A stretch of 64,000 nt of DNA. Source: Rhodospirillaceae bacterium. GTDB lineage: Bacteria > Pseudomonadota > Alphaproteobacteria > UBA6615. The stretch is taken from positions 47,979 to 111,978 of the forward strand of contig JABIVD010000061.1 in the NCBI GenBank assembly GCA_018667335.1, read 5' to 3'. Below, in pieces: positions 52,811 through 62,738 of the stretch; the stretch's first letter is position 1; every line of letters starts with the position of its first letter. Both the position numbers and the translations under genes were made by a program. The notes under the pieces are model-generated. The model was given only the letters and a program-made list of their open reading frames with translations, ran no database searches and was not told the DNA's origin.

Positions 52811-53176
52811 ATGTCACGCGCAAAAAATACCGTCCAGCGTCACGCCCGACGGAAGAAAGTTCTCAAGGCAGCCAAGGGTTACCAGGGCCGGAATTCCAAG
52901 GTCTATCGCGTCGCCAAGGAGCGGGTCGAGAAGGGCCTGCAATATGCCTATCGCGATCGCCGGGTCCGCAAGCGCAATTTCCGCGCGCTCTGGATTCAGC
53001 GCATCAACGCGGGTGCCCGCGAGCACGGCATGACCTATTCCCAGTTCATCAACGGGATGAAGCAGGCGGGCATCGAGCTCGACCGTAAGGTCCTGTCCGA
53101 TCTGGCCATCCGTGAGCCCGAGGCTTTCAAGAACCTGGTCGACCAGGCGCAGGCCGCCCTCAACGCATCCGCCTGA
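52811..53176 (+). CDS. rplT: 50S ribosomal protein bL20
   Basis: 121 residues: [19 protein letters not shown] at the N-terminus, [34 protein letters not shown] in the middle. Early assembly protein of the large subunit and autoregulator in some bacteria. Length is normal. Confidence 0.97.
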   Translation: MSRAKNTVQRHARRKKVLKAAKGYQGRNSKVYRVAKERVEKGLQYAYRDRRVRKRNFRALWIQRINAGAREHGMTYSQFINGMKQAGIELDRKVLSDLAIREPEAFKNLVDQAQAALNASA

Positions 53177-53222
53177 AGCGGTCCCAACATGGGCCGATCA
53201 GTCGGGTTGAACCGGTAACGTC

Positions 53223-54311
53223 ATGACCGCGTCTGAAGTCACCGAGTTGCAAGCCGCATTGCTCGCCGAAGTGGCGGCGGCGGACAATCTCGACGCGCTC
53301 GAGGCTGTCCGCGTGTCGGCGCTTGGCAAGAAGGGCCGCATCACCGCGCAGATGAAGGGCCTGGGCCAGCTCGACGGCGACGCCCGCAAGGAGGCCGGTC
53401 AGGCCCTCAACCGGGTGAAGGATGCGGTCCAGGATGCGATCACATCGCGCCAGGCCGATCTCGATTCGGTCGCGCTCGAGGCGCGCCTCGCCCACGAGAC
53501 GGTTGATGTCACCCTGCCGCCGCGCCCGCGGCCGGGTGGGCATCTGCACCCGGTCAGCCAGGTGACCGAGGAATGCATCGCGATCTTCGGCGAGATGGGC
53601 TTCACCGTCGCCGAGGGGCCGGACATCGAGGATGATTTCCACAACTTCACGGCGCTGAACATCCCGCCCGAGCATCCGGCCCGCCAGATGCACGACACCT
53701 TCTATCTTGAGGGCAAGGACGGCGCGCCCCAACCGGTGCTGCGCACCCACACCTCGCCGGTGCAGATCCGCACGATGGAGACCTCGAAGCCGCCGATCCG
53801 GGTGATCGCGCCGGGGCGGACCTATCGCAGCGATTCCGATGCCACCCACACGCCCATGTTCCATCAGATCGAGGCGCTGGTCATCGACGAGACGACCCAT
53901 ATGGGCCACCTCAAGGGCTGCATCATCGATTTTTGCCGGGCCTTCTTCGACATCCCCGACCTGCCGGTGCGCTTCCGGCCGAGCCATTTCCCCTTCACCG
54001 AACCGTCGATGGAAGTCGATATCGGCTGCTCACGCGAAGGCGGCGAGCTGCGGATCGGCAACTTCGGCGAGGGCGCGGACAACTGGCTCGAGATCATGGG
54101 GTCCGGCATGGTCCACCCCAAGGTGCTCGAATATGGCGGCATCGATTCCACGAAATATCAGGGCTTCGCCTTCGGCATGGGGATCGACCGGATCGCGATG
54201 CTGAAATACGGCATCCCCGATCTGCGCACCTTCTTCGACGCCGACATCCGCTGGCTCAAGCATTACGGCTTCGTGCCGCTCGCCGTGCCGTCCATGGTCC
54301 GCGGGCTGTAG
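53223..54311 (+). CDS. pheS: Phenylalanyl-tRNA synthetase alpha subunit
   Basis: 362 residues. N-terminal coiled coil, then class II motifs: [48 protein letters not shown] (motif 2 region), and [40 protein letters not shown] (motif 3). Forms a heterotetramer with PheT. Confidence 0.97.
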   Translation: MTASEVTELQAALLAEVAAADNLDALEAVRVSALGKKGRITAQMKGLGQLDGDARKEAGQALNRVKDAVQDAITSRQADLDSVALEARLAHETVDVTLPPRPRPGGHLHPVSQVTEECIAIFGEMGFTVAEGPDIEDDFHNFTALNIPPEHPARQMHDTFYLEGKDGAPQPVLRTHTSPVQIRTMETSKPPIRVIAPGRTYRSDSDATHTPMFHQIEALVIDETTHMGHLKGCIIDFCRAFFDIPDLPVRFRPSHFPFTEPSMEVDIGCSREGGELRIGNFGEGADNWLEIMGSGMVHPKVLEYGGIDSTKYQGFAFGMGIDRIAMLKYGIPDLRTFFDADIRWLKHYGFVPLAVPSMVRGL

Positions 54312-54320
54312 GGGGCGGCG

Positions 54321-56726
54321 ATGAAGTTCACGCTGGCATGGCTCAAGGACCATCTGGAGACCGATGCGTCGGTCGACACGATCGTCGAGACGCTGATCCG
54401 GATCGGCCTCGAGGTCGACACGGTCGACGACCCGGGCGCCAAGCTGGCCGCCTTCACGGTCGCCCATGTCATCTCGGCCGAACGCCATCCCGATGCCGAC
54501 CGGCTGCAGGTCTGCACGGTCGATACCGGCGAGGGCCAGGTCCAGGTCGTGTGCGGTGCACCCAATGCACATGCCGGCATGAAGGGCGTCTTCGCCCCGG
54601 TTGGCACCTATGTTCCCGGCATCGACGTCGAACTCAAATCCACCAAGATCCGCGGCGTCGAGTCCAATGGCATGCTCGTGTCGGAACGCGAGATGGGCCT
54701 GTCCGACGAACATGACGGCATCATCGAGTTGCCGGAAGACGCGCCGCTCGGTGCGCCGTTCGCCAGCGTGCTCGGCCTCGACGATCCCGTCATCGACATC
54801 GAACTCACGCCCAACCGCCCCGATTGCACCGGCGTGCGCGGCATCGCCCGCGACCTGGCGGCCGCCGGGCTCGGCACCCTCAAGACGTTCGACATCGCCG
54901 CCCCCATCGAAGGCAGCTACGACAGCCCGGTCGCCTGGGCGATCGCCGATGACGGCAATGCCTGCGACTACGTGGTCGGGCGCCATTTCCGCGGTGTCAC
55001 CAACCAGCCGTCGCCGCAATGGGTGCAGGACCGGCTCCGCGCTGTTGGCCTGCGGCCGATCTCGGCGCTGGTCGACGTCACCAACTATGTCTCGCTCGAT
55101 CTCGGCCGGCCGCTGCATGTGTTCGATGCGGACAAGCTCAAATCAAACACGCTGACCATGCGCCGCGCGCGCGATGGCGAGGACTTCATGGCCCTGGTCG
55201 AGCGTGAATATTCGCTCGATGGCGAGATGACCGTGATCGGCGACGGCGACAAGGCCGAGGCGGTCGCCGGTGTCATGGGTGGGCTCGATACGAGCTGCAC
55301 CGAGGAGACCACCGACGTGTTCCTCGAGGTGGCACTGTTCAACCCGGTTTCTGTAGCAACAACCGGCCGCAAGCTGGCGATCGATTCCGATGCCCGCTAC
55401 CGGTTCGAACGCGGCGTGGATCCGGAATCCGCGAACTGGGGCGCCGACGTCGCCACCCGCATGATCCTCGAATTTTGTGGTGGCGAGACCAGCAAGCATG
55501 TGACCGCCGGGTCCATGCCCGACTGGGCGCACAGCATTGAACTCCGTACAGATCGAGTTGCGACCCTGGGCGGCGTGGACATCCCGGCTGCGCGCCAGGT
55601 GGACATCCTCGAAGGGCTCGGCTTCGAGACCGGGACCGACGACAACATCATTACCGCCGCCGTGCCGCCCTGGCGGCCCGACGTGCATGGCGAGCCGGAC
55701 CTGGTCGAGGAAATCACGCGTATTCACGGCTTCGACGAAATCGCACCGGTCTCGCTCGACCGCGACACGGCATTGCCGCCCGCCGCGATCACACCGGCCC
55801 AGCTGCGCACCAGCCGGGTGCGCCGCGCACTCGCCGCGCAGGGCCTCGACGAGGCGGTGACCTGGTCCTTCATGGGCCGCGCCCATGCGGAACTCTTCGC
55901 CGATGACGCCGACGCGATGGACGGCCTGATGTTGGCCAACCCGATCTCCAGCGAGCTCGATGCGATGCGCCCGTCGATCCTCGGCAATCTTCTGCTGGCC
56001 GCCGGCCGCAACGCCGACCGGGGCTTCGCCGACCTCGGCCTGTTCGAGCTCGGGCCCGCCTATCGCGACGCCAGCCCGGACGGCCAGTTGCTGGTCGCTG
56101 CGGGCGTGCGTCACGGCAATGCTCACCCGGCCCACTGGTCCGGTGCGGCCCGTGCGGCCGATGCGCTCGATGCCAAGGCCGACGCGCTGGCCGGGCTCGA
56201 TGCCGCCGGCGCGCCGACGGCCAACCTCCAGGTCAGCCGGGATGTGCCGGCCTGGTATCACCCGGGCCGCTCGGGCGGGTTGCGCCTGGGCAAGAATGTG
56301 CTCGCCTGGTTCGGAGAGATTCATCCCGGCGTGCTCCGCAAGCTCGACGTGCGTGGGCCTGCGATCGGCTTCGAGCTGTTCCTTGATGCGCTGCCCGATC
56401 GCAAGGAGAAGAGCGCGGCGCGTCCGCCGCTGCATCTCTCGGCCCTGCAGCCGGTCCGCCGCGATTTCGCGTTCATGGTCGACACGGACGTCGAGGCGGG
56501 CAATGTGATCCGCGCGGCGCGCGGTGCGGAACGCGACCTGATTTCCGGGGTCGAGCTGTTCGATGTTTACGACGGCAAGAATATCGAGGACGGCAAGAAG
56601 TCGCTGGCGATCCAGGTCACCCTGCAGCCGGTCGACGCGACGCTGACCGACGAAGAGATCGACAAGATCGCCGCGAATATCGTCGCCGCAGTTGAAAAGG
56701 CGACCGGCGGAACTCTCAGGGGGTAG
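54321..56726 (+). CDS. pheT: Phenylalanyl-tRNA synthetase beta subunit
   Basis: 801 residues. Begins MKFTLAWLKDHLETDAS; a tRNA-binding domain (VICSAERHPDADRLQVC-type stretch), B3/B4 editing region, B5 domain, and a C-terminal ferredoxin-fold anticodon-binding domain (LHLSALQPVRRDFAFMVDTD). 9 bases downstream of pheS. Confidence 0.96.
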   Translation: MKFTLAWLKDHLETDASVDTIVETLIRIGLEVDTVDDPGAKLAAFTVAHVISAERHPDADRLQVCTVDTGEGQVQVVCGAPNAHAGMKGVFAPVGTYVPGIDVELKSTKIRGVESNGMLVSEREMGLSDEHDGIIELPEDAPLGAPFASVLGLDDPVIDIELTPNRPDCTGVRGIARDLAAAGLGTLKTFDIAAPIEGSYDSPVAWAIADDGNACDYVVGRHFRGVTNQPSPQWVQDRLRAVGLRPISALVDVTNYVSLDLGRPLHVFDADKLKSNTLTMRRARDGEDFMALVEREYSLDGEMTVIGDGDKAEAVAGVMGGLDTSCTEETTDVFLEVALFNPVSVATTGRKLAIDSDARYRFERGVDPESANWGADVATRMILEFCGGETSKHVTAGSMPDWAHSIELRTDRVATLGGVDIPAARQVDILEGLGFETGTDDNIITAAVPPWRPDVHGEPDLVEEITRIHGFDEIAPVSLDRDTALPPAAITPAQLRTSRVRRALAAQGLDEAVTWSFMGRAHAELFADDADAMDGLMLANPISSELDAMRPSILGNLLLAAGRNADRGFADLGLFELGPAYRDASPDGQLLVAAGVRHGNAHPAHWSGAARAADALDAKADALAGLDAAGAPTANLQVSRDVPAWYHPGRSGGLRLGKNVLAWFGEIHPGVLRKLDVRGPAIGFELFLDALPDRKEKSAARPPLHLSALQPVRRDFAFMVDTDVEAGNVIRAARGAERDLISGVELFDVYDGKNIEDGKKSLAIQVTLQPVDATLTDEEIDKIAANIVAAVEKATGGTLRG

Positions 56727-56775
56727 AACGGCAGGTATGTCGGCCCCTGTCGGGTCGCTACATGAGGCGGACAAC

Positions 56776-57468
56776 ATGATCACAGGTTACGACGGGCGCC
56801 TTCCCATCAGATCGATGGCCCTGACTTTCGCGGCGCTCCTGATCCTGAGTGCGTGCGCCAATCTGCCCTTCGGAATATCTACAGAGACGACAGCGGAACG
56901 AAACGGCACCGAAGCGGCAACGCCGAGGCCCACACCCCGGGCAGACTTCGGCGTCACCATCGATGGCTTGGGCGCGTATGCGTCCGGTCGCGATGTGACC
57001 TGGGAGGTGACGCGGACCGGTCCGCGGCGTGCGGATTATGTCGCCGCAAGCCCGATCGGGGGTGGTGAGCAGAATGCGCTGGTCGTCTCGGTGTCTGCAG
57101 GCGACGGCTGGGTGGACACGATCACCGGGCGGATCGGGCGGCGCTGGATCGACGAGCGCCAGTATGAGCGGTTCTATGGTGAGCTCACGGGCTTCTTCGA
57201 CCATGTGATGCAGCACCGGACGCGCGACTTCGCGCTGGACAGATGGGTCGAGAACATCCATCTATCCAACCGGCTGGAACGGCGCGGCGCCTGGGCCTTC
57301 GCGACGGAGACTCAAACCGGCGTGGTGATCTCTTACGTACTGACCGACGGCGACCTGGCCTTCGTGGCCACGGTCGACCCGGACTGCGCGGCGCAGGTAA
57401 CGAAAGGCCCCGAAGTGTGGCGTTTTGGACCGCCGGACGGGATATGTGGCGGGGTGTTCCCGCGTTAA
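56776..57468 (+). CDS. Predicted lipoprotein, function unknown
   Basis: 230 residues from ATG 56776. A membrane segment and lipobox LILSAC place the lipidated Cys at about residue 27. The mature part contains GRIGRRWIDERQYERFYGELTGFFDHVMQHRTRDF and a Cys pair near the C-terminus (PDCAAQ, DGICGG). Anchored to inner or outer membrane. No family recognised. Confidence 0.65.
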   Translation: MITGYDGRLPIRSMALTFAALLILSACANLPFGISTETTAERNGTEAATPRPTPRADFGVTIDGLGAYASGRDVTWEVTRTGPRRADYVAASPIGGGEQNALVVSVSAGDGWVDTITGRIGRRWIDERQYERFYGELTGFFDHVMQHRTRDFALDRWVENIHLSNRLERRGAWAFATETQTGVVISYVLTDGDLAFVATVDPDCAAQVTKGPEVWRFGPPDGICGGVFPR

Positions 57469-57472
57469 TACT

Positions 57473-57562
57473 CCACAGGCATCTGTGGATAAAAAGATAG
57501 ATGGATAGCCCGTATTTTCGGGGGTGTGAAACTTATCCCCGCTTATAAGCATATGTGGAAAA
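57473..57562. promoter_or_regulatory. DnaA-box-like cluster upstream of lepA
   Basis: TGTGGATAA at 57484-57492 is a perfect DnaA box (reverse of TTATCCACA). TTATCCCCG at 57533-57541 and TGTGGAAAA at 57554-57562 differ at one or a few bases. A CCACAG/CTGTGG inverted repeat overlaps the first box. The 147-bp gap is clearly AT-richer than its surroundings. Confidence 0.5.
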
Positions 57563-57615
57563 CCAATTGCGACAACCCGAATTCATGTTTTGTTCCTTTA
57601 CCCGCTTGAGCCGAG

Positions 57616-59418
57616 ATGACTGACCTCTCCCATATCCGTAATTTCTCGATCATCGCCCATATCGATCATGGGAAATCGACCCTGGCCGACAGGATGATCC
57701 AGCTGTGTGGCGGGCTGACCGACCGCGAGATGCACGAGCAGGTGCTCGACAATATGGAGCTCGAGCGCGAGCGTGGCATCACGATCAAGGCCCAGACCGT
57801 GCGGCTGGTCTACACGGCCAAGGACGGCGAGACCTATCACCTGAACCTGATGGACACGCCCGGCCATGTAGACTTCTCCTACGAGGTCTCGCGTTCGCTC
57901 GCAGCCTGCGAGGGCGCGCTGCTGGTGGTCGATGCCAGCCAGGGGGTCGAGGCCCAGACTCTGGCCAATGCCTATCTGGCGATCGACGCGGACCTGGAAC
58001 TCGTCCCGGTGCTCAACAAGATCGATTTGCCGGCGGCCGAGCCCGAGCGGATCCGCCAACAGATCGAAGACGTGATCGGCCTCGATGCGGCCGACGCGGT
58101 GATGATGTCGGCCAAGACGGGCCTCGGCGTCGATGAGGTGCTGGAGTCCATCGTGACCCGGATGCCGCCGCCCGAGGGCGAAGCGGATTCTGAGTTACAG
58201 GCGCTGCTGGTCGACAGCTGGTACGATCCCTATCTGGGCGTCGTGGCGCTGGTCCGGGTCAAGCATGGCCAGCTGAAGAAGGGTCAGAAGATCCGGATGA
58301 TGTCCACGGGCATCGCCTATTCGGTGGACCGTGTTGGCGTCTTCACCCCTGCTCGAACAGAAATTCCCGAGCTCGGCCCGGGCGAGATCGGCTTCATCAC
58401 GGCCCAGATCAAGACGGTCGCCGATTGTAACGTCGGTGACACGATCACCGATGATCGCAAGCCCGCCGCAGAGCCCCTGCCGGGCTTCAAGCCGTCGGTC
58501 CCGGTCGTGTTCTCCTCGCTCTTCCCGGCCGATACTGCCGAGTATGAGGATCTGCGCGAGGCGCTGGGCCGCCTGCATCTGAACGACGCGAGCTTCGAAT
58601 TTGAGGCGGAGAGCTCCGCCGCGCTGGGCATGGGCTTCCGCTGCGGATTTTTGGGGCTGCTGCATATGGAGATCATCCAGCAGCGGCTCGAGCGGGAATT
58701 CGATCTGGAGATCATCGCGACGGCACCGTCGGTCGTCTATCACATCGCTCTGACGGACGGCGAAGAGCTCGTGCTCCACAACCCGTCCGACTATCCCGAC
58801 GTGACGCGCATCGAGAGCATCGACGAGCCCTGGATCAAGGCCTCGATCATGGTGCCCGACGAATATCTCGGCTCGGTTCTGCAGCTGTGCACCGAGCGTC
58901 GCGGTGAGCAGGTCGAGCTGACCTATGTGGGTGGCCGCGCCATGGCGGTCTACAAGTTGCCGCTGAACGAGGTGGTGTTCGATTTCTACGACCGGCTCAA
59001 ATCCATCAGCCGGGGCTATGCCAGCTTCGACTACGAGCTCGACGGCTATCGCGAGGGCAATCTCGTGAAGGTCGATATCCTGGTGAACAGCGAGATCGTC
59101 GATGCGCTCTCCATGGTCGTCCATCGCGAACAGGCCGAAGGTCGCGGCCGGCATCTGTGCGAGCGCTTGAAGGATTTGGTGCCGCGCCAGCTGTTCAAGG
59201 TCGCACTCCAGGCCGCCATCGGCGGCAAGGTGATCGCCCGCGAGACGGTCGGCGCGATGCGCAAGGATGTGACATCGAAATGCTACGGCGGCGACATCAC
59301 GCGCAAGCGCAAGCTTCTGGAGAAGCAGAAGAAGGGCAAGAAGAAGATGCGCCAGTACGGGAATGTCGAAATTCCCCAGTCGGCGTTCATCCAGGCCTTG
59401 CGTATGGGTGATGAATAG
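57616..59418 (+). CDS. lepA: Elongation factor 4 (LepA)
   Basis: 600 residues. GTPase G1 [15 protein letters not shown]3 DTPGHVDF, G4 NKID; domains II-IV and a C-terminal LepA domain with [30 protein letters not shown]. Back-translocates or remodels ribosomes under stress. Start is ATG 57616. Confidence 0.97.
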   Translation: MTDLSHIRNFSIIAHIDHGKSTLADRMIQLCGGLTDREMHEQVLDNMELERERGITIKAQTVRLVYTAKDGETYHLNLMDTPGHVDFSYEVSRSLAACEGALLVVDASQGVEAQTLANAYLAIDADLELVPVLNKIDLPAAEPERIRQQIEDVIGLDAADAVMMSAKTGLGVDEVLESIVTRMPPPEGEADSELQALLVDSWYDPYLGVVALVRVKHGQLKKGQKIRMMSTGIAYSVDRVGVFTPARTEIPELGPGEIGFITAQIKTVADCNVGDTITDDRKPAAEPLPGFKPSVPVVFSSLFPADTAEYEDLREALGRLHLNDASFEFEAESSAALGMGFRCGFLGLLHMEIIQQRLEREFDLEIIATAPSVVYHIALTDGEELVLHNPSDYPDVTRIESIDEPWIKASIMVPDEYLGSVLQLCTERRGEQVELTYVGGRAMAVYKLPLNEVVFDFYDRLKSISRGYASFDYELDGYREGNLVKVDILVNSEIVDALSMVVHREQAEGRGRHLCERLKDLVPRQLFKVALQAAIGGKVIARETVGAMRKDVTSKCYGGDITRKRKLLEKQKKGKKKMRQYGNVEIPQSAFIQALRMGDE

Positions 59419-59453
59419 GCGCATGGGCGACGCGTAGGTCGCCCTACAGGGAA

Positions 59454-59490
59454 CGTCATGCGCGGACGTGATCCGCGCATCCCAAACTAG
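59454..59490. repeat. Half REP-like palindrome
   Basis: cgtcatgcgcggacgtgatccgcgcatccc: one of the two hairpin halves of the elements at 1667 and 2531, here downstream of lepA between converging genes. Confidence 0.6.
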
Positions 59491-59494
59491 AATT

Positions 59495-59896
59495 CTACGA
59501 GTTGAACATCCCGGTCTTGCGCCGCCGCGGGCGGAACAGCCACGACAGCAGAATGCCCGGCACGCCGAATACGAACAGGGCGGGCCAGGTCAGCATTGTC
59601 GAGATGACGGGGTGCCAGAGCCACGGTCCGATCACGGGAATATGGCGCGCGATCGCGGGTTCGGCGACCTGCAGGCTGGTCTGGTGAAGTGTGAACCAAA
59701 GCTCACCCGCGGCGATCAGGCTGAGCGACCCGGCATCGATCGACGCAAGCACGTCCCGCGCCAGCACTGCCAATGCCGCGATGAGAAATATCCAGCCTAT
59801 GATTCGGCCTACTATCATGGCCCCTCGGGCGCCGCGTTTCCGTTTTTCGTCTTTAGGCTCTGGGACAATACTAACCGCAGTCGGGGCGTCGGACAC
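59495..59896 (-). CDS. Hypothetical membrane protein
   Basis: 133 residues from GTG 59896 with AGGAG upstream. A charged N-terminus (EPKDEKRKRGARGA) and two hydrophobic segments (IVGRIIGWIFLIAALAVLA and LTWPALFVFGVPGILLSWLF) suggest a two-pass inner-membrane protein. No family recognised. Confidence 0.65.
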   Translation of the reverse strand: MSDAPTAVSIVPEPKDEKRKRGARGAMIVGRIIGWIFLIAALAVLARDVLASIDAGSLSLIAAGELWFTLHQTSLQVAEPAIARHIPVIGPWLWHPVISTMLTWPALFVFGVPGILLSWLFRPRRRKTGMFNS

Positions 59897-59977
59897 AAGC
59901 CTTACTCCTGTTCAATTTTGCTAAACCGCTGAGCGGTTGCCAGCGTGGGTCGGGTCGGCTATCCAGTGCACCAGTGC

Positions 59978-60067
59978 GGAGGGGTGGCCGAGTGGCTGAA
60001 GGCGCACGCTTGGAAAGCGTGTAAACGGGCGACCGTTTCGAGGGTTCGAATCCCTCTCCCTCCGCCA
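59978..60067 (+). tRNA. tRNA-Ser (anticodon GGA)
   Basis: Cloverleaf with GGAGGGG/TCCCTCC acceptor stem, a long variable arm, anticodon loop TTGGAAA (anticodon GGA), T-arm GAGGG TTCGAAT CCCTC, and encoded CCA. The long variable arm supports a serine tRNA. Island DNA begins right after its 3' end. Confidence 0.95.
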
Positions 60068-60833
60068 TCATTATCATGCATAGCGAGATTGATCGCTGCG
60101 GCCAGCTGGCCATACAGTTCGAGTTCGAACTGCCCGCGCTTCTCGGCCGGGTAGGCAACGATGCGGTCCACCAGATTACGCAGCGCCGCGGAAGCTTCGT
60201 CCCGTACCATCGGTTCCGCATGCAGGGCTTCTGAGAGGTTCGCGATCTTCTCCTTGTAGAGCTGGGGTGCATTCGGGTGCCACTCGATCTTTTTGGGTTC
60301 CTCGTCATTGAACACCGCAAGGTCCGAGAGTCTTCCCTCGAGCTCGCGTAGTTTGTTTCCGACTGCCCCAAGGTCACTGGCTGTGCCTTCCGCGATCGCG
60401 TCGACCAGGCGCGCGATCTTCTGTTCCAGGTTCGCCTTTTCTTTGACGTGCGCGGTATGACGGCGGCGGGCATCCTTCTGCAGTCTCTTAAGCTCCGCGT
60501 GGTACTCATCCACGAAGGTCTGAACGAGTTCGGGTTCCATCAGCTTGCCTTGTAGGCCGCCAAGGACCCGGTCTTCGATCTCTATGGCCGGCATTGTACG
60601 GTTGTTCGTGCAGGTGCCCTTCTGGCGCGCGCTGGCGCACCCGTAGCGTTGCCGATATGCGATTGTCAGGTTGCCGCCGCACACGCCGCATTTGATGAGG
60701 CCGCTGAACAAGCGTTTGGGTCTTCGGTTCTGGTGTAGTCTGGTGTGCGGCTTGGATGCCAGCCGTGACTGGACGGCGTCCCAGGTCTCCTCGTCCACGA
60801 TAGCCAGTTCAGGCACCTCGGCCTCAACCCATT

Positions 60834-60883
60834 CTTCCTGATCCTTCGCCCGCGCCCTCTTCCTGATCCTTCGCCCGCGCCCT
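60834..60883. repeat. Exact 25-bp tandem duplication inside the serine recombinase gene
   Basis: The 25-base unit starting cttcctgatccttcgcccgc occurs at 60834-60858 and again at 60859-60883. The 25-bp length shifts the frame by one. Confidence 0.95.
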
Positions 60884-61652
60884 GCGGGTGCCTGTATCGG
60901 GATCGCGCACGAAGGCATGCTTGTTGAAGACCTGACGGCCCACATAGATCGGGTTACTCAGCATGCCGACCCCGCGCCCACGATGGCCCTGGATGGTTGA
61001 AGGGTTCCACTGCCCGCCTCGAGGCGAAGCTATGCCGTCAGCGTTGAGGCCCTGCGCGATCGCGCGGCTCGAGCGTCCCGCAGCAAACTCGGAGAAGATG
61101 CGGCGTACTACACCTGCGTGCTCCTCCACGACGCGCCGGTGACCGCGGATGAGTTCGCCGTCCTCGCCGATTTTCCGGACCACCTCATAGCCATAGGGAA
61201 TGCCCCCGGCGGCCAGACCTTCACGCGCCTTGCCGATCTGTCCGCGCAAGGACTTGGCAGCGAGGTCTTTCAGGAACAGGGCATTCATGGTGCCCTTGAG
61301 GCCCACATGAAGCTCGTTGATGGACCCTTCCGAGAGCGTGACGATCTCGACCTGCCAGGCACTGAGACGTTTGTAGATACCCGCGATATCTTCCTGGTCA
61401 CGGCTCAGGCGGTCGAGAGACTCGGTCAGCAGCAGATCGAACGCACCGGCGCGCGCGTCTTCGATAAGCCCCTGCAAGCCCGGACGGGCGAGGCTTGCGC
61501 CCGACAGCGCATAGTCGGTGAAGGTCTGCGAGACCTCCCAGCCTTCGCGTTCGGCTTTCTGGCGACACAGCGCGAGCTGATCCTCGATCGAGCGTTCTGA
61601 CTGCAGTTCACTGGAGTAGCGGGCGTATATGGCGGCACGTTTGGTCATGATG

Positions 61653-62738
61653 TCAGTCTCTTCCCGGAAGCGGACGATGCCGCTCTCGCAACATATCGAT
61701 CGATTTGCGTAACCGTCGGCTGGCGACGATGCGGTTGGCCTGGATGTAATGGGCTTCCGTCGCCCTTGGGTCGGTGTGACCAAGGATCGGTGCGGCAATA
61801 CCAATATGCTCGGGGTCTTCGAGAGCGACCGTAGTCACCGCGCAATCGCGGAACAGGTGCGGGTTGATCGCTCGCCCGAACGCCCGTTCTGTGGTTGCCG
61901 TGATGCTGTTGTAGAGCGCTTTTCCACTCATGGGCTTGCCGTACTTGGTAATCCACAGGCGCTTACTTTCGTTGCCGTCGAGCAATGCTGGCCTAATGGT
62001 GTCGAGGTAATGATCGAGATAGGGGACGAGCGATTCGGGCACCGGGATCGACATTGGTTTACGGGTCTTTGTCTCTGCCGGCTCGAAGGCAAGACGATAG
62101 GTCGCCAGCATACGGATCAGGTGACGATCGATCTCGATCATTGCGAGATTTGCCAGACGCATGGTCGGGCAGGCGATGAGAAGCCCTATCGTGAGTGCGT
62201 CACGGTAACGGGTTTGCATATGTGGCAAAGCCGGATCGGCAATCAGTTCGTCCATGCAGGCAAAGGCCCAGGCCGAGATTTCCCAAGCCGGACGCAGACG
62301 AGGTAGCTTGTTGCGGCTGGCCTTCACAGAGCTCTCGAAGTGACGCACGACGTTGCGAAGCCAGGACCAGTCTTCATGAGGTGCTATCACCTTGGCGGCA
62401 GCGAGCAGTTCGCCAAGCCGGCCCCATAAGGTCCAGGAACACACCATCTTCTGCAATTCTTCTATATAGGCCCGGACGTTCTGCGGAGTGATGCGTGATC
62501 CCGGTTCAGCACCCGCGTCGAGGCGACCCGAAGTTTTGAGGAAGGTGAGCCAACGGCCGTAGCCTTTGCGGTACTTCTCACGGGTCTGGGCTGACCAGTG
62601 GAAGCCGGCACCGACGGTGCCGTCGAGGATATCGCCAGGAGCGAGCGCAGCTGTCCAGGCCTGTTGGTCTTTATCTGGCCATTGATCTGCCGGCAGGCAC
62701 CGTCGGCGCGGATCTTCAAACGGGAAGAGTGGTCTCAT
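61653..62738 (-). CDS. Tyrosine recombinase/integrase, second in a pair
   Basis: 361 residues. Candidate catalytic residues: Arg in MRLANLAMI, His/Arg in HLFRDCAVT, His in LGHTDPRAT, and Tyr in EAHYIQA. N-terminal core-binding region LQKMVCSWTLWGRLGELL. Its start overlaps the upstream recombinase gene by 4 bp and it ends 4 bp before the serine recombinase start. Confidence 0.88.
   Translation of the reverse strand: MRPLFPFEDPRRRCLPADQWPDKDQQAWTAALAPGDILDGTVGAGFHWSAQTREKYRKGYGRWLTFLKTSGRLDAGAEPGSRITPQNVRAYIEELQKMVCSWTLWGRLGELLAAAKVIAPHEDWSWLRNVVRHFESSVKASRNKLPRLRPAWEISAWAFACMDELIADPALPHMQTRYRDALTIGLLIACPTMRLANLAMIEIDRHLIRMLATYRLAFEPAETKTRKPMSIPVPESLVPYLDHYLDTIRPALLDGNESKRLWITKYGKPMSGKALYNSITATTERAFGRAINPHLFRDCAVTTVALEDPEHIGIAAPILGHTDPRATEAHYIQANRIVASRRLRKSIDMLRERHRPLPGRD

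Larger units (their letters stand above)
59959..61648 (-). pseudogene. Large serine recombinase, frameshifted
   Basis: From ATG 61648 it reads MTKRAAIYARYSSELQSERS (catalytic Ser in RYSS), then a resolvase core DRLSRDQEDIAGIYKRL and a recombinase domain. After [12 protein letters not shown] the frame is lost through a 25-bp tandem duplication; without one copy the frame resumes at [15 protein letters not shown], followed by the zinc ribbon [19 protein letters not shown] and a coiled coil. The distal frame continues through the antisense of the tRNA-Ser to 59959. Likely inactive unless the duplication is lost by slippage. Confidence 0.85.

Noticed and set aside
59897..59977. CRISPR or attachment-site repeat near the tRNA
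   Set aside because: No regular repeat-spacer pattern; the direct repeat of an att site would have to lie beyond the window.
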